From: Planctomycetota bacterium
Lineage (GTDB): Bacteria; Planctomycetota; GCA-002687715
Assembly: GCA_002683135.1 (NCBI GenBank)
Contig: NYSS01000165.1
Span: 1 to 36,412, forward strand
Reading direction: 5' to 3'
DNA length: 36,412 nt
Each line of letters starts with the position of its first letter. Position 1 is the stretch's first letter. A program made the position numbers and the translations under genes. The notes under the pieces are model-generated. The model saw only the letters and a program-made list of their open reading frames with translations. It did no database searches and was not told the DNA's origin. Positions 23,440 through 31,736 of this stretch are shown one piece after another.

Positions 23440-24636
23440 ATGCGGGTACGCGTCCCCGGCCCGTTCAAGACGCCGCTGCTCATTGTCGCTCTCGTGGGGC
23501 TCCACTTCGGTTGGGAGGGCCACGCGGAGCGAGCGCGCTTGCCGCTGCTGAGGTTGGTCGCGGCGCCGACCCCCGCGCCCGATGATGAGCCGGTGGAACC
23601 GGTCCCCGAGTGGCTCGACGCGGCCCTTGTCCATGCTCGTCCCCGTGTGGATCCCGGTCCTGGCAAGGACGCGGGGCGGTTGCTGCCCGTCCTCGATCTG
23701 GAGTACGAACGAGGCTGGCTGATCGTCGGCGGCGGGGCTGAGTGCGGGGTCACCCCGGGGGCGTGGGTCGTCGCTGCGGACGGGTGTATCGGCGTGGTCG
23801 ATCGGGTCACCACTCACCTCGCCCGGGTCAGGCTGCTCTCGGCCGCTGATGTGCAGATCCCGATTGAACTTGCGGCGCCTACCGTGGACCGAGCCTTGCC
23901 CGGTGGTGTGGACCGACTCGTGGGGTTCTTGCGTGGCGCCGGAGGCGCAGCGGAGGTCGCCAGTGCGCACATGCCCCACGCTTTTCTCCGGGGGGACGTG
24001 CTGCACACGCTCAGTGACGTGGCGGGTGGCGGGTCATGGCCTGTTGGTGAGATCACAGGGGAGGGGCTGCGCCCGAGCGTGCGCTTGCTGGCGCGACCGG
24101 ATCGGGTCGCGGCGGTGCTCGTTCGCGGGGCCACCTCGGACCCGCCGTCGGTTTTTGAGGAGCACCCGCTGGAGGTGGCGCTGTCCGCGTCGGGTCGTCT
24201 TCGTGGGGTGCTCGTGACGGGCGCGGCTCTCGAACGTGTGCTGCCGGGATGCGGTGTGCATGCGGGCGGGCGTTATCTGGGCCTCGTATCGCGTGTCGCG
24301 GGTGGAACCGCGCACGTCATCCGCGCCACTGACCCCGGCAGCTCGGTGGAGGTGGTCCTCGTGGGTCGTGATGGCGCTTCGCAAGCGGCCCGCCTCGAAG
24401 GTCGCGGCGCGGGGACGTTGTCCGTCGTTGATGTCAGGGGTCCGTTGCCCTCCGGATTGATCGTCGCTGTGACCGCAGGTGGACAGGAGCTCGTCCCGTC
24501 AGGTCTGCTCGTCGCCGAGGCGACCCTGAGCGATGGCATGCGCATCCGCGTGGGGGAACGATGGCCGCGGCAGGTGAGGGTGTCCGTGTTTCGCTGGGCG
24601 CGTGAGCGCCGCCGCCTGAGGGAGGGGCCGCGCTGA
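23440..24636 (+). CDS. mreC: MreC-like rod-shape protein with duplicated barrel module
   Basis: The protein is 398 aa. A short N-terminal hydrophobic segment (residues about 11-24) is followed by a Pro-rich linker instead of the usual long coiled coil. Residues about 93-230 (GAWVVAADGCIGVVDRVTTH, LARPDRVAAVLVRG) and about 250-370 (YLGLVSRVAGGTAHVIRATDPGS, GQELVPSGLLVAEATL) each look like an MreC beta-barrel module, so the protein seems to hold two in tandem. MreC normally dimerises in the periplasm and activates PBP2/RodA. The position between mreB and mreD supports the call although sequence similarity is modest. The C-terminal 40 residues are Arg-rich. Confidence 0.85.
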   Translation: MRVRVPGPFKTPLLIVALVGLHFGWEGHAERARLPLLRLVAAPTPAPDDEPVEPVPEWLDAALVHARPRVDPGPGKDAGRLLPVLDLEYERGWLIVGGGAECGVTPGAWVVAADGCIGVVDRVTTHLARVRLLSAADVQIPIELAAPTVDRALPGGVDRLVGFLRGAGGAAEVASAHMPHAFLRGDVLHTLSDVAGGGSWPVGEITGEGLRPSVRLLARPDRVAAVLVRGATSDPPSVFEEHPLEVALSASGRLRGVLVTGAALERVLPGCGVHAGGRYLGLVSRVAGGTAHVIRATDPGSSVEVVLVGRDGASQAARLEGRGAGTLSVVDVRGPLPSGLIVAVTAGGQELVPSGLLVAEATLSDGMRIRVGERWPRQVRVSVFRWARERRRLREGPR

Positions 24637-24647
24637 TCACGTTCACA

Positions 24648-25130
24648 GTGGCTTTTGCTGCAGTCGTCGCGACGTGGATTGCGGTGGCTGTGGAGATCAG
24701 CATCGGGGGGCCCGGTCCCATCGTGCCGTCCATCGGGCTCGTGGTCGCCATCCTCGTCGGTCGCAGATCGCCTCCTGAGCGTGTGCGGTGGGTGGCGCTC
24801 GCTGTCGGGCTGGTGGCGGGCAGCGTCGTCGAGGGAGGGTTGTTCGTGGTGCCGGCGACGTACCTCGTGTTGGCCTCCGTCGCCGGCGTCGCGCGCCGGT
24901 CTCTCGCCCTGGAATCGCCCGTGCGGCTCGCCCTGACCGGGTTCGTCCTCGCGTTGTTTGAGGCATGTGCGTTGGCGGTCTTCCAGGTACCGGGTCGGCT
25001 CACTAAACTGGCGGACGGATCTTGGCCTTGGGCGATGGCCGGGCTCGTTCTCACTGGCGTCGTCTTTGGCTTCAGCGAGTTCGTGATCGAGCGCGCGCCG
25101 CGTGTCCGGCACGTGCTCGAGCGGCCCTGA
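24648..25130 (+). CDS. mreD: MreD-like rod-shape membrane protein
   Basis: A 160-aa very hydrophobic protein with about five membrane helices (TWIAVAVEISIGGPGPIVPS; GLVVAILVGR; VALAVGLVAGSVVEGGLFV; PVRLALTGFVLALFEACALAV; AMAGLVLTGVVFGFSEFVIE). Length and helix count match MreD, and its place between mreC and the PBP2 gene is standard; sequence motifs alone would not prove it. The start is uncertain: GTG 24648 is used, and the frame is open to a CTG at 24633 overlapping the mreC stop. Confidence 0.8.
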   Translation: MAFAAVVATWIAVAVEISIGGPGPIVPSIGLVVAILVGRRSPPERVRWVALAVGLVAGSVVEGGLFVVPATYLVLASVAGVARRSLALESPVRLALTGFVLALFEACALAVFQVPGRLTKLADGSWPWAMAGLVLTGVVFGFSEFVIERAPRVRHVLERP

Positions 25131-25158
25131 GGGCTGCCACGATCTGGGGAGGCGCCGC

Positions 25159-27849
25159 GTGTTCGTTCGGCGGTTGGGACTATTACTGCTCGCGCTCCTA
25201 GGGGGCGCATGCGTCATCGTGTTGCGCCTCTGGTGGGTGCAGTTCGTCGCGGCCGAGGACATCCAGCGGCGGGCGGTGACCTTACGATCCGTCGACGTGG
25301 AGTTGCCCGCGGCTCGCGGGTCCATCATCGACGCCTCGGGCACGATGCTCGCCCGGGACCGAGCCTCGTTTCGCGTGCAGGTGGTCCCCTCGACGTTTCG
25401 TGAGCGGGCGTTGCTTCACGCGCTGGTTGATCTCGAGGTGTTGTTGGGCGCGCAGGGGAGCGGGGGCGCGGCGGTTGATGGGGACAGCGGTTCGCGGGAC
25501 CTCTACGGGTTGCGCGAAGAGGGGCGGATCGCACCCCGCTCATTAGTACGTCGCGTCCTCTCTCTGCCCGCCTCCCGCGTCGGTCACGGTCGCCTTGACG
25601 GTGTGGGGGGGGTGCTCTGTGTTGCGACGGGGGGTGATCTCCTGCGCGCGCGGTCCGAGATGACTTATCGGCTGCGCCAGTGCCTCGGCGTCGTCCAGGG
25701 TCGGGGCCTCGTGTTTCGCCGCGCGGACCTCGCCCGCGTCCAGGATCAGGAGGGTACCGTTGGCGATGCCCTCGAGACATCGATCGACGAGGTTAGCCGC
25801 CGCCTCGAGACGGAGATTCGTATCGTCGAGGAGGTCGGTGAAGCGATCGGGCACGAGACCCCGTACGACACGTGGACCGCGCTCGACGATCTCGTCCAGC
25901 GCGAGATCCGATGGGTCAACAGGTATCGGGACGCGGAGATCGTGTCATTGCTCAGCCTCGCGAAGTTCGGCTCTCCGGTGTTGAAGCCCGGGCCGGTGCC
26001 GGCTGACGAATATCTCCGCGTGGCGCGTCCCCTTGACCTCTCGTTTCCGGACGACCCGGTCAGCCGTGACGTGGCCTGGCGGTCGTTGCAGGCCTCGGAG
26101 GACTTGCTCGCGGGTCGTTTGCCCGATCCCTCTTTAGGGGCGTCTCGAAGAGGGGATCAGCTTGACGACCCGGGCTCGCCCGCGGACGCACTTGAGCAGG
26201 CGGACGCCGGGGGGCTGAGAGATCTCGATCCCGTACGTGTTCGACGGGAATGGGCTCGTCGCGAGCTTGAGGGCCGGGCCGCGGGGCAGATCCTGAGCCC
26301 GCGCCAGGCGCGAGATATTCGCAATCGGTATCGCGGAGGTCGCGCCTTCGTCTTCGGCGAGGGGGCCCCCGCGGAGGTCGCCTTGCGCGTCATCGGGCCG
26401 GGACGGCTTCAGGCCATCGGTTTTCGCCTCGTCCCCGGATTCGTGCGCGACCCGAAGGTGCATCGGAGCTTGCCGGCCTTTGCGCAGCAGATCATCGGTG
26501 AGGTGACGCGACGCGGTGGCAAGGGCGCGCTCGGCGCGGAGGCAGCCCTCGATGCTCGCCTCGCTGGCGTGGACGGCCTCGCGAGTGTCGATCGAGATGG
26601 CGGCATGGTCTTGAGCCGGTCCCCCGCAGATGGTGAGGACGTCACGTTGTCGTTCTCTGTGGATGTGCTCGCTCGTCTGCAGCAGGACGTAGTCCCTCCG
26701 GGCGTCCCGTTCGGCCTCGCTGTGGTGGACGTGAGGACCGGTGCCGTGGTCGGCCTGGGGAGCGGTCCGCAGCCCATCGACGCGGAGGCCGCGCGGACGG
26801 CGCGGTCGGATGCTGAGGAGGAGCGGCGCGAGATCGCTTTCGCGCGTGGGTTGGAGCGGGGGGAGATCTTGCAGACCCTCGCTTTCCTCGCTGAGCGTAA
26901 GGCGCTGACGCGTCGGGAGAGGATGAGGCAGTTCGTTCTTGGTCGCGTCGCCCAGTTCGGGCCCGACTGGTTAGGCGGCCGCTCCCGAGAGCTCAACGTC
27001 GCGGACGCAGGGTCGGCGGGTTGGAGTCGCGGATATGAGCTACCGGGGCACTGCCCACCCGGCTCTGTCTTCAAGGCGCTCACCATTCTGTTGGGTTTGC
27101 GCGAACGCGAGATCGACGCGGACTCTACGTTCGATTGTGGCCCCGATACGAAGACGCGGCGGTATCACACTTGCAAGGGGCACGGCCCGGCGCTCGGTGT
27201 GCGTGGCGCGCTCGCGAAGTCGTGCAATGAATTCTGCTACCAGGTCGGCCGTAGGGTCGGTACGGAACGACTCTTCGCGTTCTACAAGCAGTTGGGCTTG
27301 CTGGATCAGGTGCCCGGGTTGCCTGTGCAGCGTACGCCGAAGAAGTTGATTGTCAGTGCCGACGCGGAGAACCTGGCCATCGGCGGCGAGAGTCTTCACT
27401 GCGTCCCGGTCCGGGCGGCCGGGCTCGCGGCGAGCATCGCGCGCGGTCGTGTCGTGCGGCCGTGGGTGGCCGGCCCGCCGTTGCCCGTTGGCGAGCCGAT
27501 CGTCCCCGCCGGCAGCGAGTGGATGTTGCGTGTCGTGCGCGAGGGGATGGAAGGGGTGTGCAGGCCCGGTGGCACCGCGGGACGGCATGCGCCTGATCTC
27601 CAGCGCCTGCGGGTCGCAGCCAAGACGGGTACCGCCGACCATATGGGGCCGGGCGGCGAGGAGGTGCATGAGGCGTGGTTTGTCGGTTTCGCTCCAGCGG
27701 ACGCTCCCCGGCTCGCCTTCGCCGTCGTGCTACCCAACGCGCGGGCGGACCAGCGAGGCGCAAAGGGCGTTGAGGGTGCGGACGCGGCGCCGTATGCGGT
27801 GCAGGCGCTCCAGATCTGTGCGGACGCGATGGGGATCCGTTGGTGGTAG
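25159..27849 (+). CDS. mrdA: Penicillin-binding protein 2 (peptidoglycan transpeptidase), enlarged
   Basis: This 896-aa class B PBP cross-links peptidoglycan in the elongasome. It has one N-terminal membrane span (LGLLLLALLGGACVIVLRLWW) and the pedestal start ELPAARGSIIDASGTMLARDRASF. The transpeptidase domain has all three motifs: S636-V-F-K in CPPGSVFKALT, S688-C-N in AKSCNEFCYQ, and K822-T-G in AAKTGTADHMG. E. coli PBP2 has about 630 residues; the excess lies in the pedestal (about residues 95-420), which is Asp/Arg/Glu-rich and poorly conserved. TLRSVDVELPAARG is normal, so this is insertion rather than fusion. GTG 25159 is chosen because GGGGAGG (25146-25152) lies 6 nt before it. Confidence 0.92.
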   Translation: MFVRRLGLLLLALLGGACVIVLRLWWVQFVAAEDIQRRAVTLRSVDVELPAARGSIIDASGTMLARDRASFRVQVVPSTFRERALLHALVDLEVLLGAQGSGGAAVDGDSGSRDLYGLREEGRIAPRSLVRRVLSLPASRVGHGRLDGVGGVLCVATGGDLLRARSEMTYRLRQCLGVVQGRGLVFRRADLARVQDQEGTVGDALETSIDEVSRRLETEIRIVEEVGEAIGHETPYDTWTALDDLVQREIRWVNRYRDAEIVSLLSLAKFGSPVLKPGPVPADEYLRVARPLDLSFPDDPVSRDVAWRSLQASEDLLAGRLPDPSLGASRRGDQLDDPGSPADALEQADAGGLRDLDPVRVRREWARRELEGRAAGQILSPRQARDIRNRYRGGRAFVFGEGAPAEVALRVIGPGRLQAIGFRLVPGFVRDPKVHRSLPAFAQQIIGEVTRRGGKGALGAEAALDARLAGVDGLASVDRDGGMVLSRSPADGEDVTLSFSVDVLARLQQDVVPPGVPFGLAVVDVRTGAVVGLGSGPQPIDAEAARTARSDAEEERREIAFARGLERGEILQTLAFLAERKALTRRERMRQFVLGRVAQFGPDWLGGRSRELNVADAGSAGWSRGYELPGHCPPGSVFKALTILLGLREREIDADSTFDCGPDTKTRRYHTCKGHGPALGVRGALAKSCNEFCYQVGRRVGTERLFAFYKQLGLLDQVPGLPVQRTPKKLIVSADAENLAIGGESLHCVPVRAAGLAASIARGRVVRPWVAGPPLPVGEPIVPAGSEWMLRVVREGMEGVCRPGGTAGRHAPDLQRLRVAAKTGTADHMGPGGEEVHEAWFVGFAPADAPRLAFAVVLPNARADQRGAKGVEGADAAPYAVQALQICADAMGIRWW

Positions 27850-28967
27850 CGGCGGCGGGGATTCTGGATCGCCTGCGGAGAGTGGATCTCGGTGTCCTGT
27901 TGCCGGTCGGGTTGCTCCTTGCGCTCGGTCTCGCGCTGATCCACTCGGCGACGGATGGGGGGGGTGCCCAGGTCCCGCGTCAGTTGCGCTGGATCGCTAT
28001 CGGGGTCCTGGTCGCGATCCCCTTCACGCTGTATCCCTACACGCGGATGCTGCGGTTCGCCCCGATGTTCTACTTGGCTGGAATCGTGGCGCTCATCGGT
28101 CTCTATTTCTTTGGGCCGACGATCAACCACGCCAAGCGCTGGATCATCATCGGGGGGCAACAGGTGCAGCCCTCAGAGTTGATGAAGCTCGTGACGGTGC
28201 TACTCCTCGCGCGGACGCTGCGGTTCGGGCGGGTACTCGATCGAACGCGGAAGTGGATCGTCCCGTTGTCGGTCGGGGTTGTCCCCGCCGCTCTCATCCT
28301 CGTCCAACCTGATCTCGGGACGGCGCTGTTGTTTGCTCCGCTCGCGTTCTCCGTTGTGTTGGTCTCAGGGATTCCTCTACGGAGCCTCGGGCTTCTCGCC
28401 TTGATAGGGGCGATCCTCGTCGGTGGTGGGTACGAGTTCGTGTTGCGGGATTACCAGAAGGAGCGCATCTGGACCGCGTACAACTACGATCGCCTGACGG
28501 CTTCCCAGCGAGCGGGCCCGGCGTATCAACTCAACCAATCCCTGACGGCCATCTCGGGTGGCGGTTTAAGCGGTCAGGGGCACGGAGAGGGTGCGCTCAC
28601 CCAGTCGGGCATGCTTCCGCTTGACTACAACGACTTCGTCTTTGCTGTGCTCGCTGAGGAGCACGGTTTTGTCGGTTGTTGCGTGGTCCTCCTGCTGTTC
28701 TCCGTCTTGATCCTGGCGATCTTCCGTGTCGCGTGGCAGACGCGGGACCCCGCGGGCCGGTTGATCTGTGTGGGTATCGGCACTCTGATTGGCGCTCAGG
28801 CGCTCGTCCACATGGCGGTGACCCTCGGGCTCGCCCCCACGACCGGCATGACCCTTCCGCTCGTCTCGTACGGCGGCTCGTCCCTGCTCGTGACGCTGGC
28901 GGGACTCGCGTTGGTCCAGAACGTGGCCATCAACCGGCCCCGTACCCCGATTGTCTCGATGCGCTAA
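27840..28967 (+). CDS. rodA: RodA SEDS peptidoglycan glycosyltransferase
   Basis: This 375-aa polytopic enzyme, of about ten helices, polymerises lipid II into glycan strands with PBP2. KRWIIIGGQQVQPSELMKL and ILVQPDLGTALLF are SEDS signatures. LDYNDFVFAVLAEEHGFVG contains the catalytic Asp (D265) of the large loop, and TGMTLPLVSYGGSSLL is the C-terminal motif. The start overlaps the PBP2 stop: TTG 27840 or GTG 27843 are both possible. It is the last gene of the elongasome cluster, and its stop is 10 nt from the convergent M16 protease stop. Confidence 0.95.
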   Translation: MVVAAAGILDRLRRVDLGVLLPVGLLLALGLALIHSATDGGGAQVPRQLRWIAIGVLVAIPFTLYPYTRMLRFAPMFYLAGIVALIGLYFFGPTINHAKRWIIIGGQQVQPSELMKLVTVLLLARTLRFGRVLDRTRKWIVPLSVGVVPAALILVQPDLGTALLFAPLAFSVVLVSGIPLRSLGLLALIGAILVGGGYEFVLRDYQKERIWTAYNYDRLTASQRAGPAYQLNQSLTAISGGGLSGQGHGEGALTQSGMLPLDYNDFVFAVLAEEHGFVGCCVVLLLFSVLILAIFRVAWQTRDPAGRLICVGIGTLIGAQALVHMAVTLGLAPTTGMTLPLVSYGGSSLLVTLAGLALVQNVAINRPRTPIVSMR

Positions 28968-28977
28968 CGGCCGGCTT

Positions 28978-31656
28978 TCAGATGACCGTGGGCGGGGTCG
29001 GAACCACGAGCCGTAGGTCGGGGACGATCTTGTCGGCGTCACCCACCAGTACGAGCACCCCGTCGGTCGGGGTCATCCAGCGCGTCGCCATCGCCATGTC
29101 GTCAAGCGTGACGGACCCGAGCGCCGCCAGGTAGCAACTCGATGCTTCTGGGGATTGTCCAGCCTCCGCCCAGGGGGCCAGGGTGGCGACGACGTCGGTG
29201 AGGTTCTCCATCGCGCGGATCCTGGAAGCACGTTCAGTGGCGAGGACGCGGTCCCGCTCCTCATTTGTGGGGGGCATGCCGGAGAGGCCGCTCAATACGC
29301 GCAGGAAGTGCTCGACTGCGGGTGCGGTGACGTCTACGTCGACATTGGAAGCGGCGGTCCAGAGCCCACTGCGGGCGCCCGCCCATACCGTTGATCCCGC
29401 GCCGTAGGTGAAGCCGTGGCGTTCGCGCAGGGTGTTGTTCAGCCGGCTGAGAAAGGTCCCGCCGACGACTGCGTTCGCGAGATCGAGGGCAGGTAACTCG
29501 TCGTCGCCGAGGCACGGGCAGCGCCGGAGCATACGGACGGAGGTCTGGGGTGAACCGGGGCGATCCACGACGAGGACCTGCAGTGGCCCCTCGCCGTTGG
29601 GGGGGGGGAGGTAGATCGGGTCGGGTGCGGCCACGGGGTCCGCGATGGGGAAACGGGCCGCGAGGGCGTCGGCGATCCGCTCTCCGTCTACCGCCCCGGC
29701 AGAGACCCATCGTGCCGCCCCCGTCGCCGCGATCAACTCGCCATGGGTCTTCACCAGCGTATCCCGAGTCATGGACTCCACCGCGGCCGCCTCGCCGAGC
29801 ACGGGATGGCCCTGCCCGGGGATGTGTCCGAGGAGATGGGCGATCCCGGCCAGCGTCGCGACTTGCTCCGGACGTCCCGCGCGTTGGGCGATCTCGGCGA
29901 GCGTGATCTCGCGAACGCGCTCGAGGTCATCGGCTTCGAATTCCGGGCGGAGCAACACATCGGCGAGGATGTCGAACGACGCGTCGAGGTGCCGGGTCAA
30001 GGTGCTGACGCTGATGCTGACGGCCCCGCGGTGTGGCATGACCGAGAGTTCGGTTCCGATGCTATCCAGGGCGGCGTCCAGCTCCTCTGCGTCGCGCCCG
30101 CCCGCAGCCTCTGTCATGAACTCGGCGAGGAGAGCGCAGCGACCCTCTTGATCCACCGGGTCACGCTCGGCCCCCATCGGCACGATCACGGACACGACGG
30201 CGAGGGCGACACGATCGGATCGGATGTGCCAGCCTTCGTGCCGTGCGGCGCGGGTGTGGACTGCCGGGACCGGGGGAGCCCACCGCCCGGGATGGCTGGG
30301 AACCACGTGGTTCGGCACCACGAGGACGGCCTCGTCACCTCTCTTTTCGTCTGGCTCGTTGCGACCGACGGGGCCGTCCTCGGCCTCAGATTTTTCGCCG
30401 GGGACGATCCGAAGTGAAGCGTAACGGTCTGGGTCGAGGACCGTCCCGATCGCCTCGCGCATGGAATCCACTGACACCGCCTTGTAGCGATCCAGATCCC
30501 ACTCCATCCGATCCGGGTCGCCCAGGGCGGACAGGTAGAGGTTGATGTCGTCGGTGCGTTCTAAGAGCTCTTGTTTGGAGCGGATGAAGTCAGCTTCCGT
30601 CAGGGTGATGAGGCGCTCCAGTTCGGCAGGTGTCGGGCCGTCCTTCGCGAGGATGGCGATCTGTTCGCGCACCGCGTCCTCTATAAGCCCGGGCTCGACG
30701 CCGGGGAGAGCCGTGACCTCGACGACGAATTCGGAGGCGAGGTCTCCGTGGACCTGGGACGCTTCGACGTCCTGGGCGACGGTTTGCCGATGGACCAGGG
30801 CCTGCTCGAGACGTGACGCGGCGCCCTCAGCGAGGAGATCTCCGAGCAGGTCCATCTCTGCGTCACCGGGGGAGAACCGAGGGGGCGAAGGCCAGGCGAG
30901 CACCACGCCCGGTGCCGGGACATCGTCTTCAATCGTGCGTTCGACGCGGCCGAACATGGACGGTGTGTGGAGCGGCGATCGTTGGGGGGCTGGTCGGTTG
31001 GGGATGTCGGAGAACAGGCCTTCGACCAGGTCGCGTACCTCCGCCGAGTTGAAATCGCCTGCGACGCACAGGGTCGCGTTGCCCGGGACGTACCAGTTGT
31101 CGCAGAACGTGCGCACGTCGTCGAGGCTGGCGGCCTCGAGGTCGGCGTGGCTTCCGATTACGGGGTGTCTGTAGGGATGCCGCTCCGGATAGATCATGGA
31201 CCCGAGGACGAGCCACGTCTGGCCGTAGGGGCGCATCTCGTAGCTCTGGCGACGTTCGTTGCGCACGACCGCTCGTTGCAAGTCGAGCCCCTCTTGGGTG
31301 AGGGAGCGTCCGAGATCGCGCATCCGATCGGCCTCGAGCCACAAGAGGACGCCGAGGAGTTCTCTCGGTCCCCACGAGGTGTAGGCCGTCCGATCCTGTG
31401 AGGTCGATGCATTGTTCGCGCCGCCGTGACGCTCGAGCAAGCGGTCGAATCCGTCCCCCGGGACCCGGGGGGTCCCCATGAACATCAGGTGTTCGAACAG
31501 ATGCGCGAATCCCGTGCGGCCTGGCGGATCGTCCCGGGACCCGACGCTGTACCACAGATCAACCGCGACGAGGGGCAGTCGCCGATCCTCGTGGAGTACG
31601 ACCTCCAGGCCGTTGGTGAGTCGGAATCGCTCGCAGTGGAGAGAGCCGTTGCCCAT
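28978..31656 (-). CDS. M16-family zinc metalloprotease, two-domain
   Basis: This 892-aa pitrilysin/insulinase-family peptidase has the inverted zinc motif HLFEHLMFMG (H52, E55, H56) and a third ligand E134 in VRNERRQSYE. The N-terminal half (about 1-430) is active. The C-terminal half (about 455-892) repeats the fold without a zinc motif, as in two-module M16 enzymes. VVGGTFLSRLNNTLRERHGFTYG is the family's C-terminal substrate-clamp R/Y region. No signal peptide is visible, so it is either cytoplasmic or exported without a classical signal. ATG 31656 lacks a Shine-Dalgarno sequence, but TAACAT lies 8 nt upstream, which fits a leaderless transcript. Confidence 0.93.
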   Translation of the reverse strand: MGNGSLHCERFRLTNGLEVVLHEDRRLPLVAVDLWYSVGSRDDPPGRTGFAHLFEHLMFMGTPRVPGDGFDRLLERHGGANNASTSQDRTAYTSWGPRELLGVLLWLEADRMRDLGRSLTQEGLDLQRAVVRNERRQSYEMRPYGQTWLVLGSMIYPERHPYRHPVIGSHADLEAASLDDVRTFCDNWYVPGNATLCVAGDFNSAEVRDLVEGLFSDIPNRPAPQRSPLHTPSMFGRVERTIEDDVPAPGVVLAWPSPPRFSPGDAEMDLLGDLLAEGAASRLEQALVHRQTVAQDVEASQVHGDLASEFVVEVTALPGVEPGLIEDAVREQIAILAKDGPTPAELERLITLTEADFIRSKQELLERTDDINLYLSALGDPDRMEWDLDRYKAVSVDSMREAIGTVLDPDRYASLRIVPGEKSEAEDGPVGRNEPDEKRGDEAVLVVPNHVVPSHPGRWAPPVPAVHTRAARHEGWHIRSDRVALAVVSVIVPMGAERDPVDQEGRCALLAEFMTEAAGGRDAEELDAALDSIGTELSVMPHRGAVSISVSTLTRHLDASFDILADVLLRPEFEADDLERVREITLAEIAQRAGRPEQVATLAGIAHLLGHIPGQGHPVLGEAAAVESMTRDTLVKTHGELIAATGAARWVSAGAVDGERIADALAARFPIADPVAAPDPIYLPPPNGEGPLQVLVVDRPGSPQTSVRMLRRCPCLGDDELPALDLANAVVGGTFLSRLNNTLRERHGFTYGAGSTVWAGARSGLWTAASNVDVDVTAPAVEHFLRVLSGLSGMPPTNEERDRVLATERASRIRAMENLTDVVATLAPWAEAGQSPEASSCYLAALGSVTLDDMAMATRWMTPTDGVLVLVGDADKIVPDLRLVVPTPPTVI

Positions 31657-31664
31657 GGGGGGGG

Positions 31665-31670
31665 ATGTTA
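31665..31670 (-). promoter_or_regulatory. Possible -10 box for a leaderless M16 protease mRNA
   Basis: On the minus strand TAACAT is followed by eight C residues and then ATG 31656. Transcription would start at or very near the ATG. No -35 is recognised at the expected distance, where the terminator stem lies. Confidence 0.3.
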
Positions 31671-31685
31671 GCGGTTGGGACGAGA

Positions 31686-31717
31686 ACAGGCCCGCACGCG
31701 TGGGCGTCCGGGCCTGT
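31686..31717 (-). terminator. Hairpin after the secreted-protein gene
   Basis: ACAGGCCCG and CGGGCCTGT form a perfect 9-bp stem around a 14-nt loop. On the minus strand it lies 20 nt past the stop of the secreted-protein gene and is followed by TCTCGTCCC, a short pyrimidine run rather than poly-U. It is a likely but not ideal terminator. Confidence 0.55.
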
Positions 31718-31736
31718 CAGGGAGCGTCCGAAGGAC

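Noticed and set aside
28967-28978. Terminator between rodA and the convergent M16 gene
   Set aside because: Only 10 nt separate the two stops, and I see no hairpin with a T-run there.
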